Below are positions 34,897 to 47,400 of a DNA stretch of 64,000 nt, in pieces (position 1 is the stretch's first letter; each line of letters starts with the position of its first letter). The stretch is from Hydrangea macrophylla (Eukaryota > Streptophyta > Magnoliopsida > Cornales > Hydrangeaceae): positions 85,406,588-85,470,587 of the forward strand of contig CM066987.1 of assembly GCA_033977485.1 (NCBI GenBank), written 5' to 3'. A model generated the notes under the pieces. The model was not told the origin of the DNA. It saw only the letters and a program-made list of their open reading frames with translations, and did no database searches. Made by a program: the position numbers and the translations under genes.

Positions 34897-37800
34897 GTCT
34901 GGGTTTCCTTTTATTTATTTTTTCATATCAGTTTTCAGATAATGGTTTTGCAATAAATGTGATAGTTATTATTTTAATTAAAAATATATTGATTAATAAT
35001 TAACATATTGGATATTGTGCAGCTGAGAGAGAGATGCCATAAGTTGGAAGAGGGAAGGGAGGCTCTTCGCAGAGGTATAAAGCTTTACCGACAACAGTTT
35101 GAGTCGATTGAGACAGACAACCTCAAACTTAAGAAAGGTATAAACGAAATATTAATTTTTTTTTCCTTCTCTCAAAGTTCTCCTGTTTATTTTTCTTCTG
35201 TCATTTCCTATTTCAGACAGACATCTTGCATGGAACCGGGATTAATGGAAAAACTATAATTTAGTGAAAACAGAATAAGAATATGAGATACCCTCTTAAC
35301 TAGGGGTGTACACGAGTTGAGCCACTCAACAAGGGTTCATGAACATGTTCGATAAGGGCTCGGCTCGACTCGTTTAATAAATGCGGCAAGCTCAAGACTA
35401 AATGTCAAGCTCGTTTAATAAATGAGCCAAGCTTGAGCACACATGGGCTCGACTCGATAAGTCTCATGAACACGATTGATTGAGGCTCGTTAGTAGGCTC
35501 GTGAATTAGCTTGATAAAGGCTTATTTATGTGTGTATAGTATAAATTTAGCCGAGACATTTTTTGAGCTTGAACTCTAGCGTAGCCATTTTTTGAGTTTA
35601 ATCAAGTCGAGCTTGATCTTTGTGATTTTGTATCGAGCCGAGCTCAAGCTTGCTCGTTTACGTTTTTATTGAGCTCGAGCCGTGCTTGAGCAAGGTTCCA
35701 ATAACTCGAGCCGAGCCTAAGCTCGGTAAAGCTCGGCTCGAGTGCACCCCTACTCTTAACAAACAGGAGACATAAAACTCTAATGCAAAAGTGTAGAGAA
35801 GGGAAAAGAAATTAGTGATGCAGGCACATGATATTTTTAATATCTACTGAAGTTCTTGAGTGGTTGCCATAGTGCGGAGGTAAATTCATAAGTGATACCG
35901 CACGCTAAGGGCTCATTTGGTAACGTTGTGGTTTCCTGTTTTCTGTTTTTGTTTTTTTTTTTTTTTGTAGAAAACGAAAATTGGAAACATGTTTGGTAAT
36001 GTTTTTGTTTTTTATTTTTACAAAAAACTTTTTCAAATTTAAGTAAAAAAATGAAAACACGAAAAAATAGTTTCAGTTTTTCTACAAAAACGAAAACGAA
36101 GTCACACCCGTCAACACTTTTTGTTCAAACAAATTCATCCAAATCACCGAGTAACCACGTGTCGGCATAATGTCCTTTTGCAAAAATAGGACAAATTCTA
36201 ATACCATTACTTGCATGGCAGTTCGGTAATAATTGAATGATTCCGAGGGCTATTATAAACCATGTGTTTAACCTTAAAACCTATAAATACCCTGTGAAGT
36301 GTTAAACACTTAACCTTAAAACTATTTTTAATGGTTAACTTGTTAGATTGTACGAACCATTTTTTTTAAAATTTTTTTATTTTATTTTAGGATGTAATAC
36401 TTTTGGATATTTGTAGATACATTTTGCAAGAAATGACAAATTCATTTCGGAGTTGTATTAGCATGATTAAAAAAATATATAAATATTCTTAAAACAACAT
36501 TTTGTGTTTAAAATGTGTTTTTTTAAGGTGTATTTTGAAATTTTAATTTGACATTGATACTGTTACGGCGTTACCAAACACATTTCCTTTTTTTGTTTTC
36601 GTTTTTCCTTGATTCCGAGGGCTAGTATAAACCATGTGTCTAACCTTAAAACCTTTATATACCCAGTGAAGTGTTAAACACTTAACCTTTCAACGTGTGT
36701 AGACGAAATTAGTGTAAAACTATTTTTAATGGTTAACTTGTTAGATTGTGTTAACCATTTATTTTATTTTATTTTATTTTAGGATGTAATACTGGATATT
36801 TGTAGATGCATTTTGCAAGAAATGACAAATTCATTTTGGAGTTGTATTAGCATGATTAAAAAAATATGTATATTCTTAAAACACCATTTTGTGTTTAAAA
36901 TGTAATTTGATAAGGTGGATTTTGAAATTTTAATTTGACATTGATACCGTTACGGCGTTAGAGCATCTCCAATGCAAAAAGTTATTTTTGCATCTTTCAA
37001 ACCTATATTTTAGTAATGCTACAGTGTCAAAAATCTATAATTTGACAATCATGCTCCAATGCAAAAAGTCATCCAAAATGTCATTTTTTGGCACAAAAGC
37101 TATTAATCTTGTACATTGGGCAGTGTGTTTTGTACACTAGTTTTGCCACAACTAATAAAAAATGATTTTTTTTTTAAATACAAAGCAATTAATGTTGTAC
37201 ATTGGATTGTTGTTGTGCACTAGAAATGAAAAACAAGAAAAAAGTACAATGATCAAAATTTGACAAAAGCCAAATACTCGGCTATATTTGAGAAAGTAAA
37301 TGACTTTCTCAAATTTTGACAACACAAATGACCTTGCATTGGAGCACACATTTTGTGCAACTTTCTCAAATTGCAGCTTTGAGAATGGATTTGACTCTAG
37401 CACTGGAGATGCTCTTACCAAACACATTTCCTTTTTTTGTTTTTGTTTTTTATTTTTATTTTTATTATTTTTATTTCTTATTATTTAAATCATCAATGTT
37501 ACCAAACAAGTTTTATGTTCTCATTTAAAAAAAAAACAGAAATTGGTTTCCGTTTTATAAAAACTAAAAACTGAAAACAGGAACGTTACCATGTGAGCCC
37601 TAAGTAATTCGTGCATTATTGGTGGACCTACTCTCCAAAAAAGAATCTACGTATCCATACTGTGACGCAGGACACTCGAATAAAATATGAATATGGATGA
37701 AAAATTGATGAATAATTAAAGAACAAGAATAAAAAGATAGATTCTTGGAGTCCACCAAGAAAAAGAAAAGAAATCTTGGAATCCACCAAGATCTATTGGA

Positions 37801-39732
37801 GTCCAACAATACCTTGAAAGCTCTCAAAGAAAAAACTCAATATTTTTTTTTCATCAACTGTCCAATACAATAAGCATGACCTCTTTTTATAGAGAAATAA
37901 AGATTCCTAAAATCTAAAACTTCATAATAGATAATTATTCCCTAAATCAATAATATCCTAATTCCTAATAGATATTTATTCTTTTAAATAGAAAATATTC
38001 TAAAACTAAATAAACAAAATAAAATACAAAATTCTCTCGGATCAAATACAATTATTATGAAAATCTCCTTTTGATCCCTATCAACTCTACTCGTCTGAGA
38101 GGAACTCGACTCCGGCGAGTTAAAATGGTAGTTAAGCTGGGAAGAATGAAGGACACCCGCATGATGGCACACTTTCTGACAATGAGCAAATATTAGATTC
38201 AAGACTTTAGAAAGCATCACTCCATTCGGAACACCTGCAGATGAATCAAGGAGAGGCAACATGAACTCCACATGAAAATTCAAATTAGTAACCATATTTT
38301 GTGAAAAGTCAAATAAATTTGCCTTTAGGTCTTTTGGAGGGTCACTACGAGCATGGTTAGGCGGTGGAGTAGGTGGGGAAACAAGGATCGCAGTCTCCAT
38401 TTTGCTTTCAAAATTTGACGGAAGGGGAGGCTGTGGAGGCAAAGGGACTAGGGGAGGAATTGGGATGATAGGAAGATAAAATGAAACATCGCTAATAGGT
38501 GGCATATCATCCTGTTTCTCTTTGGTTGTGTCCTTCAGACAATCAATAGACACATTAGTGACTTTAAATGATGGGTCTTGTTTGATATGTCGTGCGCTCA
38601 TGAGTCGTTGAAGAGACGCTTCGATGGATTCTAATCGAGCATTACTTTGGATGTTTGCTAACTTTGTTTGCTCAACTCGGATAGATAAGTCACGAAAGTT
38701 TAGCAAGGTCATCTACGGAAGTGGCGAGGTTTGGTTTTCTAGAAATCTGAGATGGAACTTGATTACCTAGGTCATTTATGGAAGTGGAGGAACTTGTTTA
38801 CCTAGGTCATCTACGGAAGTGGCGAGGTCTGGTTTTCTAGAAACCTGAGATGGAACTTGATTTACCTAGGTCATTTATGGAAGTGGAGGAACTTGGTTTA
38901 CTAGTATTTATGGAAGTGGAGGAACTTGATCTACTAGAAACTGCAGAAATGGCCTTGGGCTTTAACGGACATACGTGAATGGACCGACCACGATACCGAA
39001 TGGTATATTTATTTTCTTTTCCCCTTTTTGCGTTATACTCATCAATCCATTCACGACCAAGAAGAATGTGCCCCACATCTATTGGCAAGATGTCACACCA
39101 GATTTTCTCGAAATATAGGTTAGCCATTCGGATGGGTACTCAACAACTTTTGGTGACAAAAAATGTAGAGTTATCATCTAAACTTACCTTATATTGTGGA
39201 TGTGGAGAAATTGAAAGATCGAGTCTTTTAATGGCGATTGAGAAATAACATTCATGGGAAATGCCTCATCAATAACAAGTTTACAACCAATATCCGGACA
39301 TTGGACGACTGTAAGAAAGGTACTAGTGACTCGAGTGGGACAAAAAATGGGATAGGTACAATAATAGCTAGACATGCTTATGACGATTCAAGAAGACCTT
39401 TTTTGGGGGGGGGGGGGGGGGGTGTGGGGTTTCAAGAAGACCTTTATTTGCAATTTTAAATGACTCGTCAAAATATCGGTACTAATCAACATTTCAAAGG
39501 AATACGTGTACCTCAAGAGTGAAGACTCTGACGAATCACTGAGCCGATGTTGAGCGGTGTAATCTGCGGTAGCTTGATTGTGAAATCTCCAATTTCCGAT
39601 GTAGCTGTAAAAATAACAAAGAAATTTTCACAAAATTTTAATTTAATTTAATTTAATTTTTTTTGGATCTCTCTTTTCCGTACCTATTTTGTCACTCTTT
39701 CCTCTTCTTTTTTTTTAATAAGCTGCTCCCTC

Positions 39733-39767
<35 letters not shown>

Positions 39768-41345
39768 TTTAATTTTTTAAATAAAAAACGAGTTAAAATT
39801 AACACTAAACAAAAGGAAGCAGTGGGGTGAGTGGTCTGGAGCCTTGAGCAGTGGGCTTGCTTGGGTTATGGGCTTCTTAGTTGGTTGTATAAGTGACCAA
39901 GTGGGCTGGGCTTAGAAGTTTGTATTGTGGGCTGGGCTTAGAAGCTTGGGCTAAGAAGTTTGTATTGTGGGTTGGTGACTAAGGGAGGAGGTGTCAATAC
40001 TCTTAATAGAGTAAAGTGAGACGGAGTAAAAAATGGAAGAGGCTGCTGCTCGCAATGGTGGTCGCGGCTGGAAATGTTAAGTAGTGGTGTGGGTCAGAAA
40101 GGTTTGGTCCTAGATCTGTTGTGGTCCACGATCTGATGCTGAAGTGCTGCGATGGGAAGTCGGGGCGATGGTCGGTTAGGTACCAGAAAGGGTTTCGAAA
40201 CAGTGATGGCTATGGCTGGGCTTGGGGTTTTGGTAGTGGGGTTGTGCGATTGCTGACTAGGGTTGTTTGGTGAGAGGGACTGTGAGCTAGGGTTTGTTGT
40301 TGACGAATGGCTGCTGCTCATGGTGATGAAATCTGAAAATTGGAGTTCAATTGATGCGAATTGCTCTTAGCTTTGATACCAAATTTGACGCAGAACACTC
40401 GAATAAATATGAATATGGATGGAAAATTGATGAATAATTAAAGAATTAAGAAGAAAAAGATAGATTCTTGGAGTCCACCAAGAAAAAGAGAACTCTTGGA
40501 ATCCACCAAGATTTATTGGAGTCCACCAATACCTTGAAAGCTCTCAAAGAAAAAACTCAATATTCTTTTTTCATCATCAACTGTCCAATACGATAAGGAT
40601 GACCTCTTTTTATAGAGAAATAAAGATTCCTAAAATCTAAAACTTCCTAGTAGATAATTATTCCCTAAATCAATAATACCCTAAAAAAGATATCTATTCC
40701 TAATAGATATTTATTCTTTTAAATAGAAAATATTCTAAAACTAAATGAACAAAATAAAATACAAAATTCTCCCAGATCAAATACAATTATTATGAAAATC
40801 TCCTTTTGATCCCTATCATACTGCGCTCTCCATCTTAAGGTGCTAGATTAGGGCACCGAGCATAGTTGTCAAATTGAGATTCGTATCGTGAATCGAAATG
40901 TCACAAGCGTATCGAATCGGGATTCGCAAATCGTGAATCATAAGATTCGGTAACAAATTTAAAAAAATCTATAACAAGGATGAAAACTATGTAGAATGAA
41001 AAGTAAAATGAAAGAACAATCACGTAATGATATAAAACACATCTAATTACATAATTACGTCGTCTAAGCTTTGTTAGGACATTGTGTTAATGGCAAGAAA
41101 TGTGGGTTAGAATCTCACTGTGCTCTTAATAGATAAACGCAACGAAACATACTTCACTAAATCATTAATTCCTCATTAGATTCTTCCAAATTTCAAGTTT
41201 GTATCAAGTGTGCACAAAAAAACTATATACCCCAAACCTGTATGTTTGAGACCCACTTTTTCCTACTTTTCCCAATTCCCCACTTTATTTCTAAAGAACA
41301 AAAAAATAAAAGGATTTCTCTCGGCAGTCGGAATTCCCAAACCTG

Positions 41346-41421
<76 letters not shown>

Positions 41422-44400
41422 GTTGCTTTTAGTTTTTAGGTTTAGTTGGAACTACTTTTATATTCCTATATGTTAAAGTGGGACCCACTGTTCAAAGAAA
41501 AAAGATTTGGAAAAGAAGACCCACCTCTCTTGTTAGCAGTCAGATAGGTGGTAGTATACATACATATATATATTAGTATATTATATTACTTTTGTGACTT
41601 TTTGTCTCTTATACAGGTTATTACATCAGTATATATGTTTATATTGGTATATTAAGTTAGTATTTTCTATCATCAGGGTCAACATCTATAAGGGAAAAAA
41701 AAAATGGTTCGAAGGAATCGCACTGAATCGCAATAAAGTATCGAATTGCACGATACATCTGCGATTATTAGAGGGCTTCTATTCATTTATGCGTAGCGAA
41801 TCGAAAAGTTGTATCATATCGAATTGTACGATACGTATCGCGTATCGTACGATTTTAACAACAGAGCACCAAGGGCTTCACTTCCTCACTTCCTAGTTCC
41901 TACCACTATTCATTGGGAGTCTTAACATATATTCCATCTAATAAAGACCGAAACAAAGACATAATAATATAATCTGATCCAGAAAAAAAATGGACCTTCA
42001 TATCGTACGCTACTGGATATTACTAAAATACTTGACGATTAAAACATACAAAAGATTAATGGAAAATTTGGCTCAACTCAAAACTCAATTAACTTGAGAT
42101 TATTCCTATTTCGACATTTTAATTTGTCAACTTTTGATCTTGCACTTGCAGACCGATCTCTGTACGCCCTCACAGCCCGAATAACAAAGATAAGAGTTTA
42201 GGGGATTTGTGGTGAAAGATCCACAACAGAGTGCATTGTTCTTGTTTGCATGCTGTCCCATGTTTTGACTTTTACCTGAATTCACTTTAATGCAAGTCTT
42301 TTTTTTACTAACAAGTTGATAGTGTTAAGTTTTACAGATTTAGTGTTCTCTTCATGCTGCCATCTGTCTATTTGTGATGATGTTTGTCCTCTTAAGGCCT
42401 AGTTCATACACATTCACACATTAACTTAGGCAATGAAGTAGCTACCCTATCTATGTTGTGGCATGTTAAAGTATTTTCCACTATATTTTGGCATGACAAG
42501 GTAGAAAGTATTTTATTTACAGGTGATTTTTGGTTACAGTGAATTGAATTTATTCATGTGTTAATGAGTCATGTGATAGGATTGTGGACATAGCATTCTT
42601 CTACAGAAAGAATGTCATACATATCAAGTTATATTTTCATTTATACAATTGGAGAAGATACAGTCCTGCAGATGAGTAATGCATTCCTTTGGTTTTTTTT
42701 TTGTTGTTACTTACTTTTTTTAGCTTATGAGGAAGAACGTGTGCTAGCAGATGTTGAAAGACAAGAGAAAGAGAAAGAAGCCCTGATTCGAGTTTCTTTG
42801 GAAAATGAGATCTCTGCTCTGAAATCTGAGATACTCTCATTGCAACAAAAAGAAGGCCCACGAGCTCAAGTTGTGGATGGCGAATTAATACTTCTTCAAA
42901 CTCGTGTTTCTGAAGGGAAAACAGAAATCAATCGGCTGAAGGAGCTTCTTGAGAAGGAGAGAACAAGGGCAGATTCTGAGAGGAAGAAAGCTGATGCAGA
43001 GAAAAAGAAAACAAAGGAAGCATGGAAAATGCTCAAGGCAGAAAAAAGTAAGGCTGATGAAGAAAGGAGGCTTGGTAAACTTGAAGAAAGTGAGCCCCAG
43101 GAAAGTCGAATTTTGTTGGAGACATTAAAGCGTGAAGCTGATGAAGCAAGATCAAAATTGGTTGTAAAGACATTCAAGTCTGTAGAGGGAAACAAAGAGC
43201 TCGATGCCGAAAGAGAAAAGGAAGTCAAAGTGAAACAAGTTACAGATGCAGAGACGGCCAAAGCAGAAGAGCAGAAGAAGCTTGTAGAAATTTATAAGGA
43301 AAAAGCCATGGATGAAAAGCATCGTGCCGATTATATGTCTCAGCAGTGGGAAGAGGATAGACGAAGGATTGAGAAATTACAGAAAGATATGCGTGAGCTT
43401 ATATCCTCTAGAAAGTTTGTTGAGGCTCCTGCTGACATATCTGATGTACAGATTAATGCCAAGACTGCAAGTATGAAAGGTGGACTTCAATTGGAGGAAT
43501 TAAAGAGAGGAACTGGTGAATCAACGTCAGAATTAGAGTACTTAAAGTTTGAAGAAGGAAGAAGAAGGCTTGAGATCGAAAAGCAGAGGTCGATCCGAGA
43601 AAAAAAGCGTGCAGATTCAGAAACGAAGAAAGCAGAAGAGCAGAGAAAAATCGCAGAAGTGAGCAGGAAGAAGGCCATGGAACAAAAGCATCTGGCCGAT
43701 CAGTTAGCCCAGCAGTTAGTGGATAAAAAACGGAAGATAGATGAACTACAGGATGAGATAAAACTTCTCACTAAAAGAGTGCTTCAGGCTTCTGTTGTCC
43801 CATTTGACAAAAATATGAATGCTGAAAATGCTAAAATGAAGCTGCTGAAGAAACAATTGAAGTTTGAGAAGATGCGAGTAAGGCATGCCAAACAGGTGGC
43901 TAAGTTAGAAATTGAGCGTAGTACTCTTCTACAGCAAGAGCTATGTCGCTTAAAGCAGGACGTTGTTCAATTTTCACATCGCCTTAATGCACTGGATAAC
44001 TATTTCTCAAACAGGAATGAAGGTATTGATGATCTGGCAAAGGTTGGTATCCCTTAAAAACTTGTTCATTATCTAAACCTGTTACATAATTTGAATTGGA
44101 ATACTTTTGATTATTTTGGTGCGTATGCTGACGACATCTCTTTATTGGAAAGCAACAGATTGGTTTATGGTTTTTGTTATTTCACTCTATACTAGTTCAT
44201 TTCACTCTGAAGCAAGGTTGGTGAAGTGCACTTGTATATAGGTATATGCCTGATGGCTGTAGCTTGGGAAATGCGTGAAAGCCATATAAGGCTTCAGCTG
44301 CTTGACACGTCAACTTTATATTGCAATCTTCCTCTTTCACATGTTCTGCCTAAAAATCAATAGGTTATCATTCTCTTGAATTTAATTAAAATTGGTATTT

Positions 44401-47400
44401 ATGTTTGTCACTTGACACCCACACGTTAGCCTTTCAAGTTGGTGGGTTTGAAGTTAGTTGTTGACATTGTTGCTGACTAGTTGTACATGTTAAAAGTTTA
44501 ACCAACAGAAAATAAGAAAAGTTATACATCTCACCCTCCCCAGACCCCGCAATGGCGGGAGCCTCGTGCACTGGGCTGCCCTTTTTTTTTTTTATACATG
44601 TTAAAAACTTAAAATCTTTGTTCTCCGTGTTTTGTCTTTGTTGGCTGTGATACATTCTGTTAATTTTTCACTGGTCAAAGAAAAAAGTTATAAACTGAAA
44701 TTTCCATTGAATCTAAGCAAAACACGTGTTTTGCTCCATGGCTTGTTTACTGAACGGTTTACCTTACAATGCAGACCAGCAATATCTCCAATGTGCAAAG
44801 CTTAAACTTGAAGAGGGAACTCTTTACTGTAGAACCATACAAGATGCACATTCATGATGAGAATGAGCTGGTGAAGTCTAATTGTACTTCTATGGATGCT
44901 TCTAAACGTTTCAAGCAAACCATAGAGTGTACAGCCCCGTTATTACCTACACCTGGAGGGAACTGTACCGAATCCATTTCAGGTATTGATTCTAAATTGG
45001 AGCCTCTGCTTAGAGGTTCTGCCAGAACAATGTTACAGAGTTCAACCATAAATTCCAGTACGGCATCTTTTTCTGATGGACAATTGGTGCGCTCACAGGA
45101 AAGAGGTGCTTTTTCCGTCACCACAGCAGCAGCCAAATTGGTAGAAGAGAAATTGAATTCACATCCAACTATTTCCAGTTTGTCTGGTGAAGTCACCAAA
45201 ATGAGGTACAATGAAAATCTTGCAGTGGTGGCTGAAAACAGTGTAAGAAGTCCTAAAGTTGATGCTACTGTTGGAAAGAGGGCTGGACACGGTAAGAAGA
45301 GAGAGCGTATCACTGATGCAGTTGAAAGCATTGAACATTTGTATTCTGAGGGTAAGAAGTGGCATCTGCGGGTAGAAGAGAAGTTATCTGTGTTGCATGG
45401 TATGTTGTTAAATGGTCCAGTTTACAAACCATTGGAAGGACAGCCACACTTGGCGCTTAATATGCGAGGCAATTCATATGCTCAGCAAGAAAGATCTAGG
45501 AAGAAAAGAAAGGCTTCTTCTCAAGAGGATGTAGCTTTGGAACACCATCTTCTCTGTGACGACTCTGATGAGCGAAGAAACTGGCTGGAAAGGAAAGGCA
45601 TTGAAGAGACTAATTACTGCAACAAAGCTACCCCACCTGCCAACAATATATTAGGATCTGCTCAGGGATGCATTGATGAAATCAGTGATACTGTTAGGAG
45701 CGAACGAGAAGTTTTGGCACCTTTTTTTGAACAAGTGGCGGATGGTGCCTATATGAAATTACTTGACTTGGATAATGCTGCTGATGAGGAATGTTACCGT
45801 GTTGCAATTGAGACGCCGCTATCACCTAACCTTCCTGACATTGAGTTTCGAAGCAGCGAGACGTCTGACTGTGCTCACGCCAAGCATTTAGCAGACAAGA
45901 GTGATGAGGGATTTTCAAGGGAAATAGGACTGGCACCATCTGGCAGCTTTGATGTCATCAATGTGGAGATATTTTCGAATGAGTTGAAGCTCAATACCAC
46001 CGGCACTTCCTTTACTCCTATATGTGATAAAACTGAAGTTCATATTGACTCTCTCGAAAGTATAACAAATAATGAAATTAGTACGTGTAATGTTCCATCT
46101 AAAGCTAGCGCTTGTGATCGCCAGCTGCGCGACTCAGGTGCGGAGTTGGAGATTTTATATACATCTACTTCTGGGAATGAAAGCCCAAAGGTTTTATGTG
46201 AAAGTGGACTTGCATCTACATGTGATGATCATCCTAGATTCTGTGTCGCATTTTCAGATATCAAGGACAGAGACAGCATTTCAAGGATTTTTCATGCTAC
46301 CAAACCTTGTATGGTGGAGTGCTCTATGACATCTCAGACAGACTGGGTGGTGTGGAAGATTTTACCTGCTCTTTTGAAGGTTGAAGATCTTTCAACCAAG
46401 TAAGTGATTCGGCCATATCCAATTGGGTTAAGCACATATGTTATGGACTATGTTTTATTGGTTAAATCACACTGATCTCCCCTGAGCTGTAAAATCACAG
46501 AGACCTCTCTCGTAGCTTCAGAAATTACACTGGCCTCCCCTGAGATTTCTTCTTGTGTAACACTCACCTCCCTTCCATCAGTCAATGGTCAGTTGACCAT
46601 TAAGTTTATGGTTACAACTTTTTTTAAATTGCTACTTTTGCATGCAATTTAAACACTGTTAGGATTTAAACACTGAAAAGGTCAGTGAAATTTTTGAAAC
46701 TGCGAGGGAGGTGTAATTATGACATCTAAATACCTCAGGCACAGGGGAGGTCAGTGTACTTTACCCATACTTAATTAGTCATGAGTTATGCCTGAAAAAC
46801 CCTGTTTGTATTGCCTTGGTGAGGCACTTATAGTATATGATATAAAAGAAAGCTTTCTCACTCATAAGGAATATAGGATGATGGAAGTAGGTGCTAACTG
46901 TTTTGTTCATTTGTTGGCTGCGTTTTGTATGTTTCCAGGGAGAGAGTCTGCGTGTTCTTTTCACTGTTACTGCACAGTTTTTGTGGGATTGCTTTTCCGA
47001 GCTCTGGGAGCTTTTTAAACAAGGATTCTATCCTCTTGTTAAATTCTTTTGATGAACAGATTCGCACAGGTTTGTGCGGTTGCAAAATACTTTTTTTTTT
47101 GGGATAGATCATTCCCATTTTTTTTTTTCTGAACGACTCTTCATTATGCAGTGCTGTTTGATGTGGAAGCAAGAGGCATGTTTGCAGAATTATGCCGCTT
47201 GGATGAACTGCTTATCCTCGTTGAGGATTTTCTTATACATCGAAGGGTTCTGAGATATAGTGATACGCCTTCCGAGCCATTGGTTGAATTTGATTCACGG
47301 TTCTACATTCTTCAGAGTGGTGCAGATACTTTGTCCTTCCAAATGGCTTCAGCTCAACAGTTGGTAGGCGGGGGTGTTGTGTTAGCATCATTATGTGTTG

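Larger units (their letters stand above)
35908..37602. mobile_element. Composite MITE-like element with nested Tourist MITE
   Basis: Inverted ends AGGGCTCATTTGGTAACGTT (35908) and, reversed at the right, AGGGCTCACATGGTAACGTT (ending about 37602), typical of hAT 'GGGCTCATTTGGTAAC' families. No clear target duplication found. Inside lies a direct duplication (36239-36611 and 36612-36957, landmark TAAACCATGTGT..AACCTTAAAACC) and a separate Tourist-like MITE at 36961-37414. Confidence 0.7.
37663..40818 (-). mobile_element. Element E: short LTR retrotransposon in intron 2 with a protease remnant
   Basis: LTRs at 37663-38083 (421 bp) and 40386-40818 (433 bp), both TGACGCAG(G/A)ACACTCG...TTGATCCCTATCA on the plus strand, with a 5-bp target duplication TACTG (37658-37662, 40819-40823). 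Minus-strand primer site TTTGGTATCAAAGC lies next to the right LTR. At 3156 bp it is too small for a full polyprotein. It carries a retropepsin remnant (39127-38837) and Pro-rich frames but no RT or integrase. It lies antisense to the host gene. Confidence 0.9.

Noticed and set aside
35216..35260. Possible exon after TTTCAG at 35215 in intron 2
   Set aside because: Joining it to exon 2 gives a stop within ten codons, whereas exon 3 at 42724 restores the conserved KKAYEEER reading.
42612..42723. ATG at 42612 as start of a separate 481-residue gene
   Set aside because: The first 37 codons are intron sequence ending in a TTTTTTTAG acceptor; the coiled coil continues from exons 1-2.
44852..45365. 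Antisense frames of 159 and 68 residues across exon 4
   Set aside because: Shadow frames of a coding exon.
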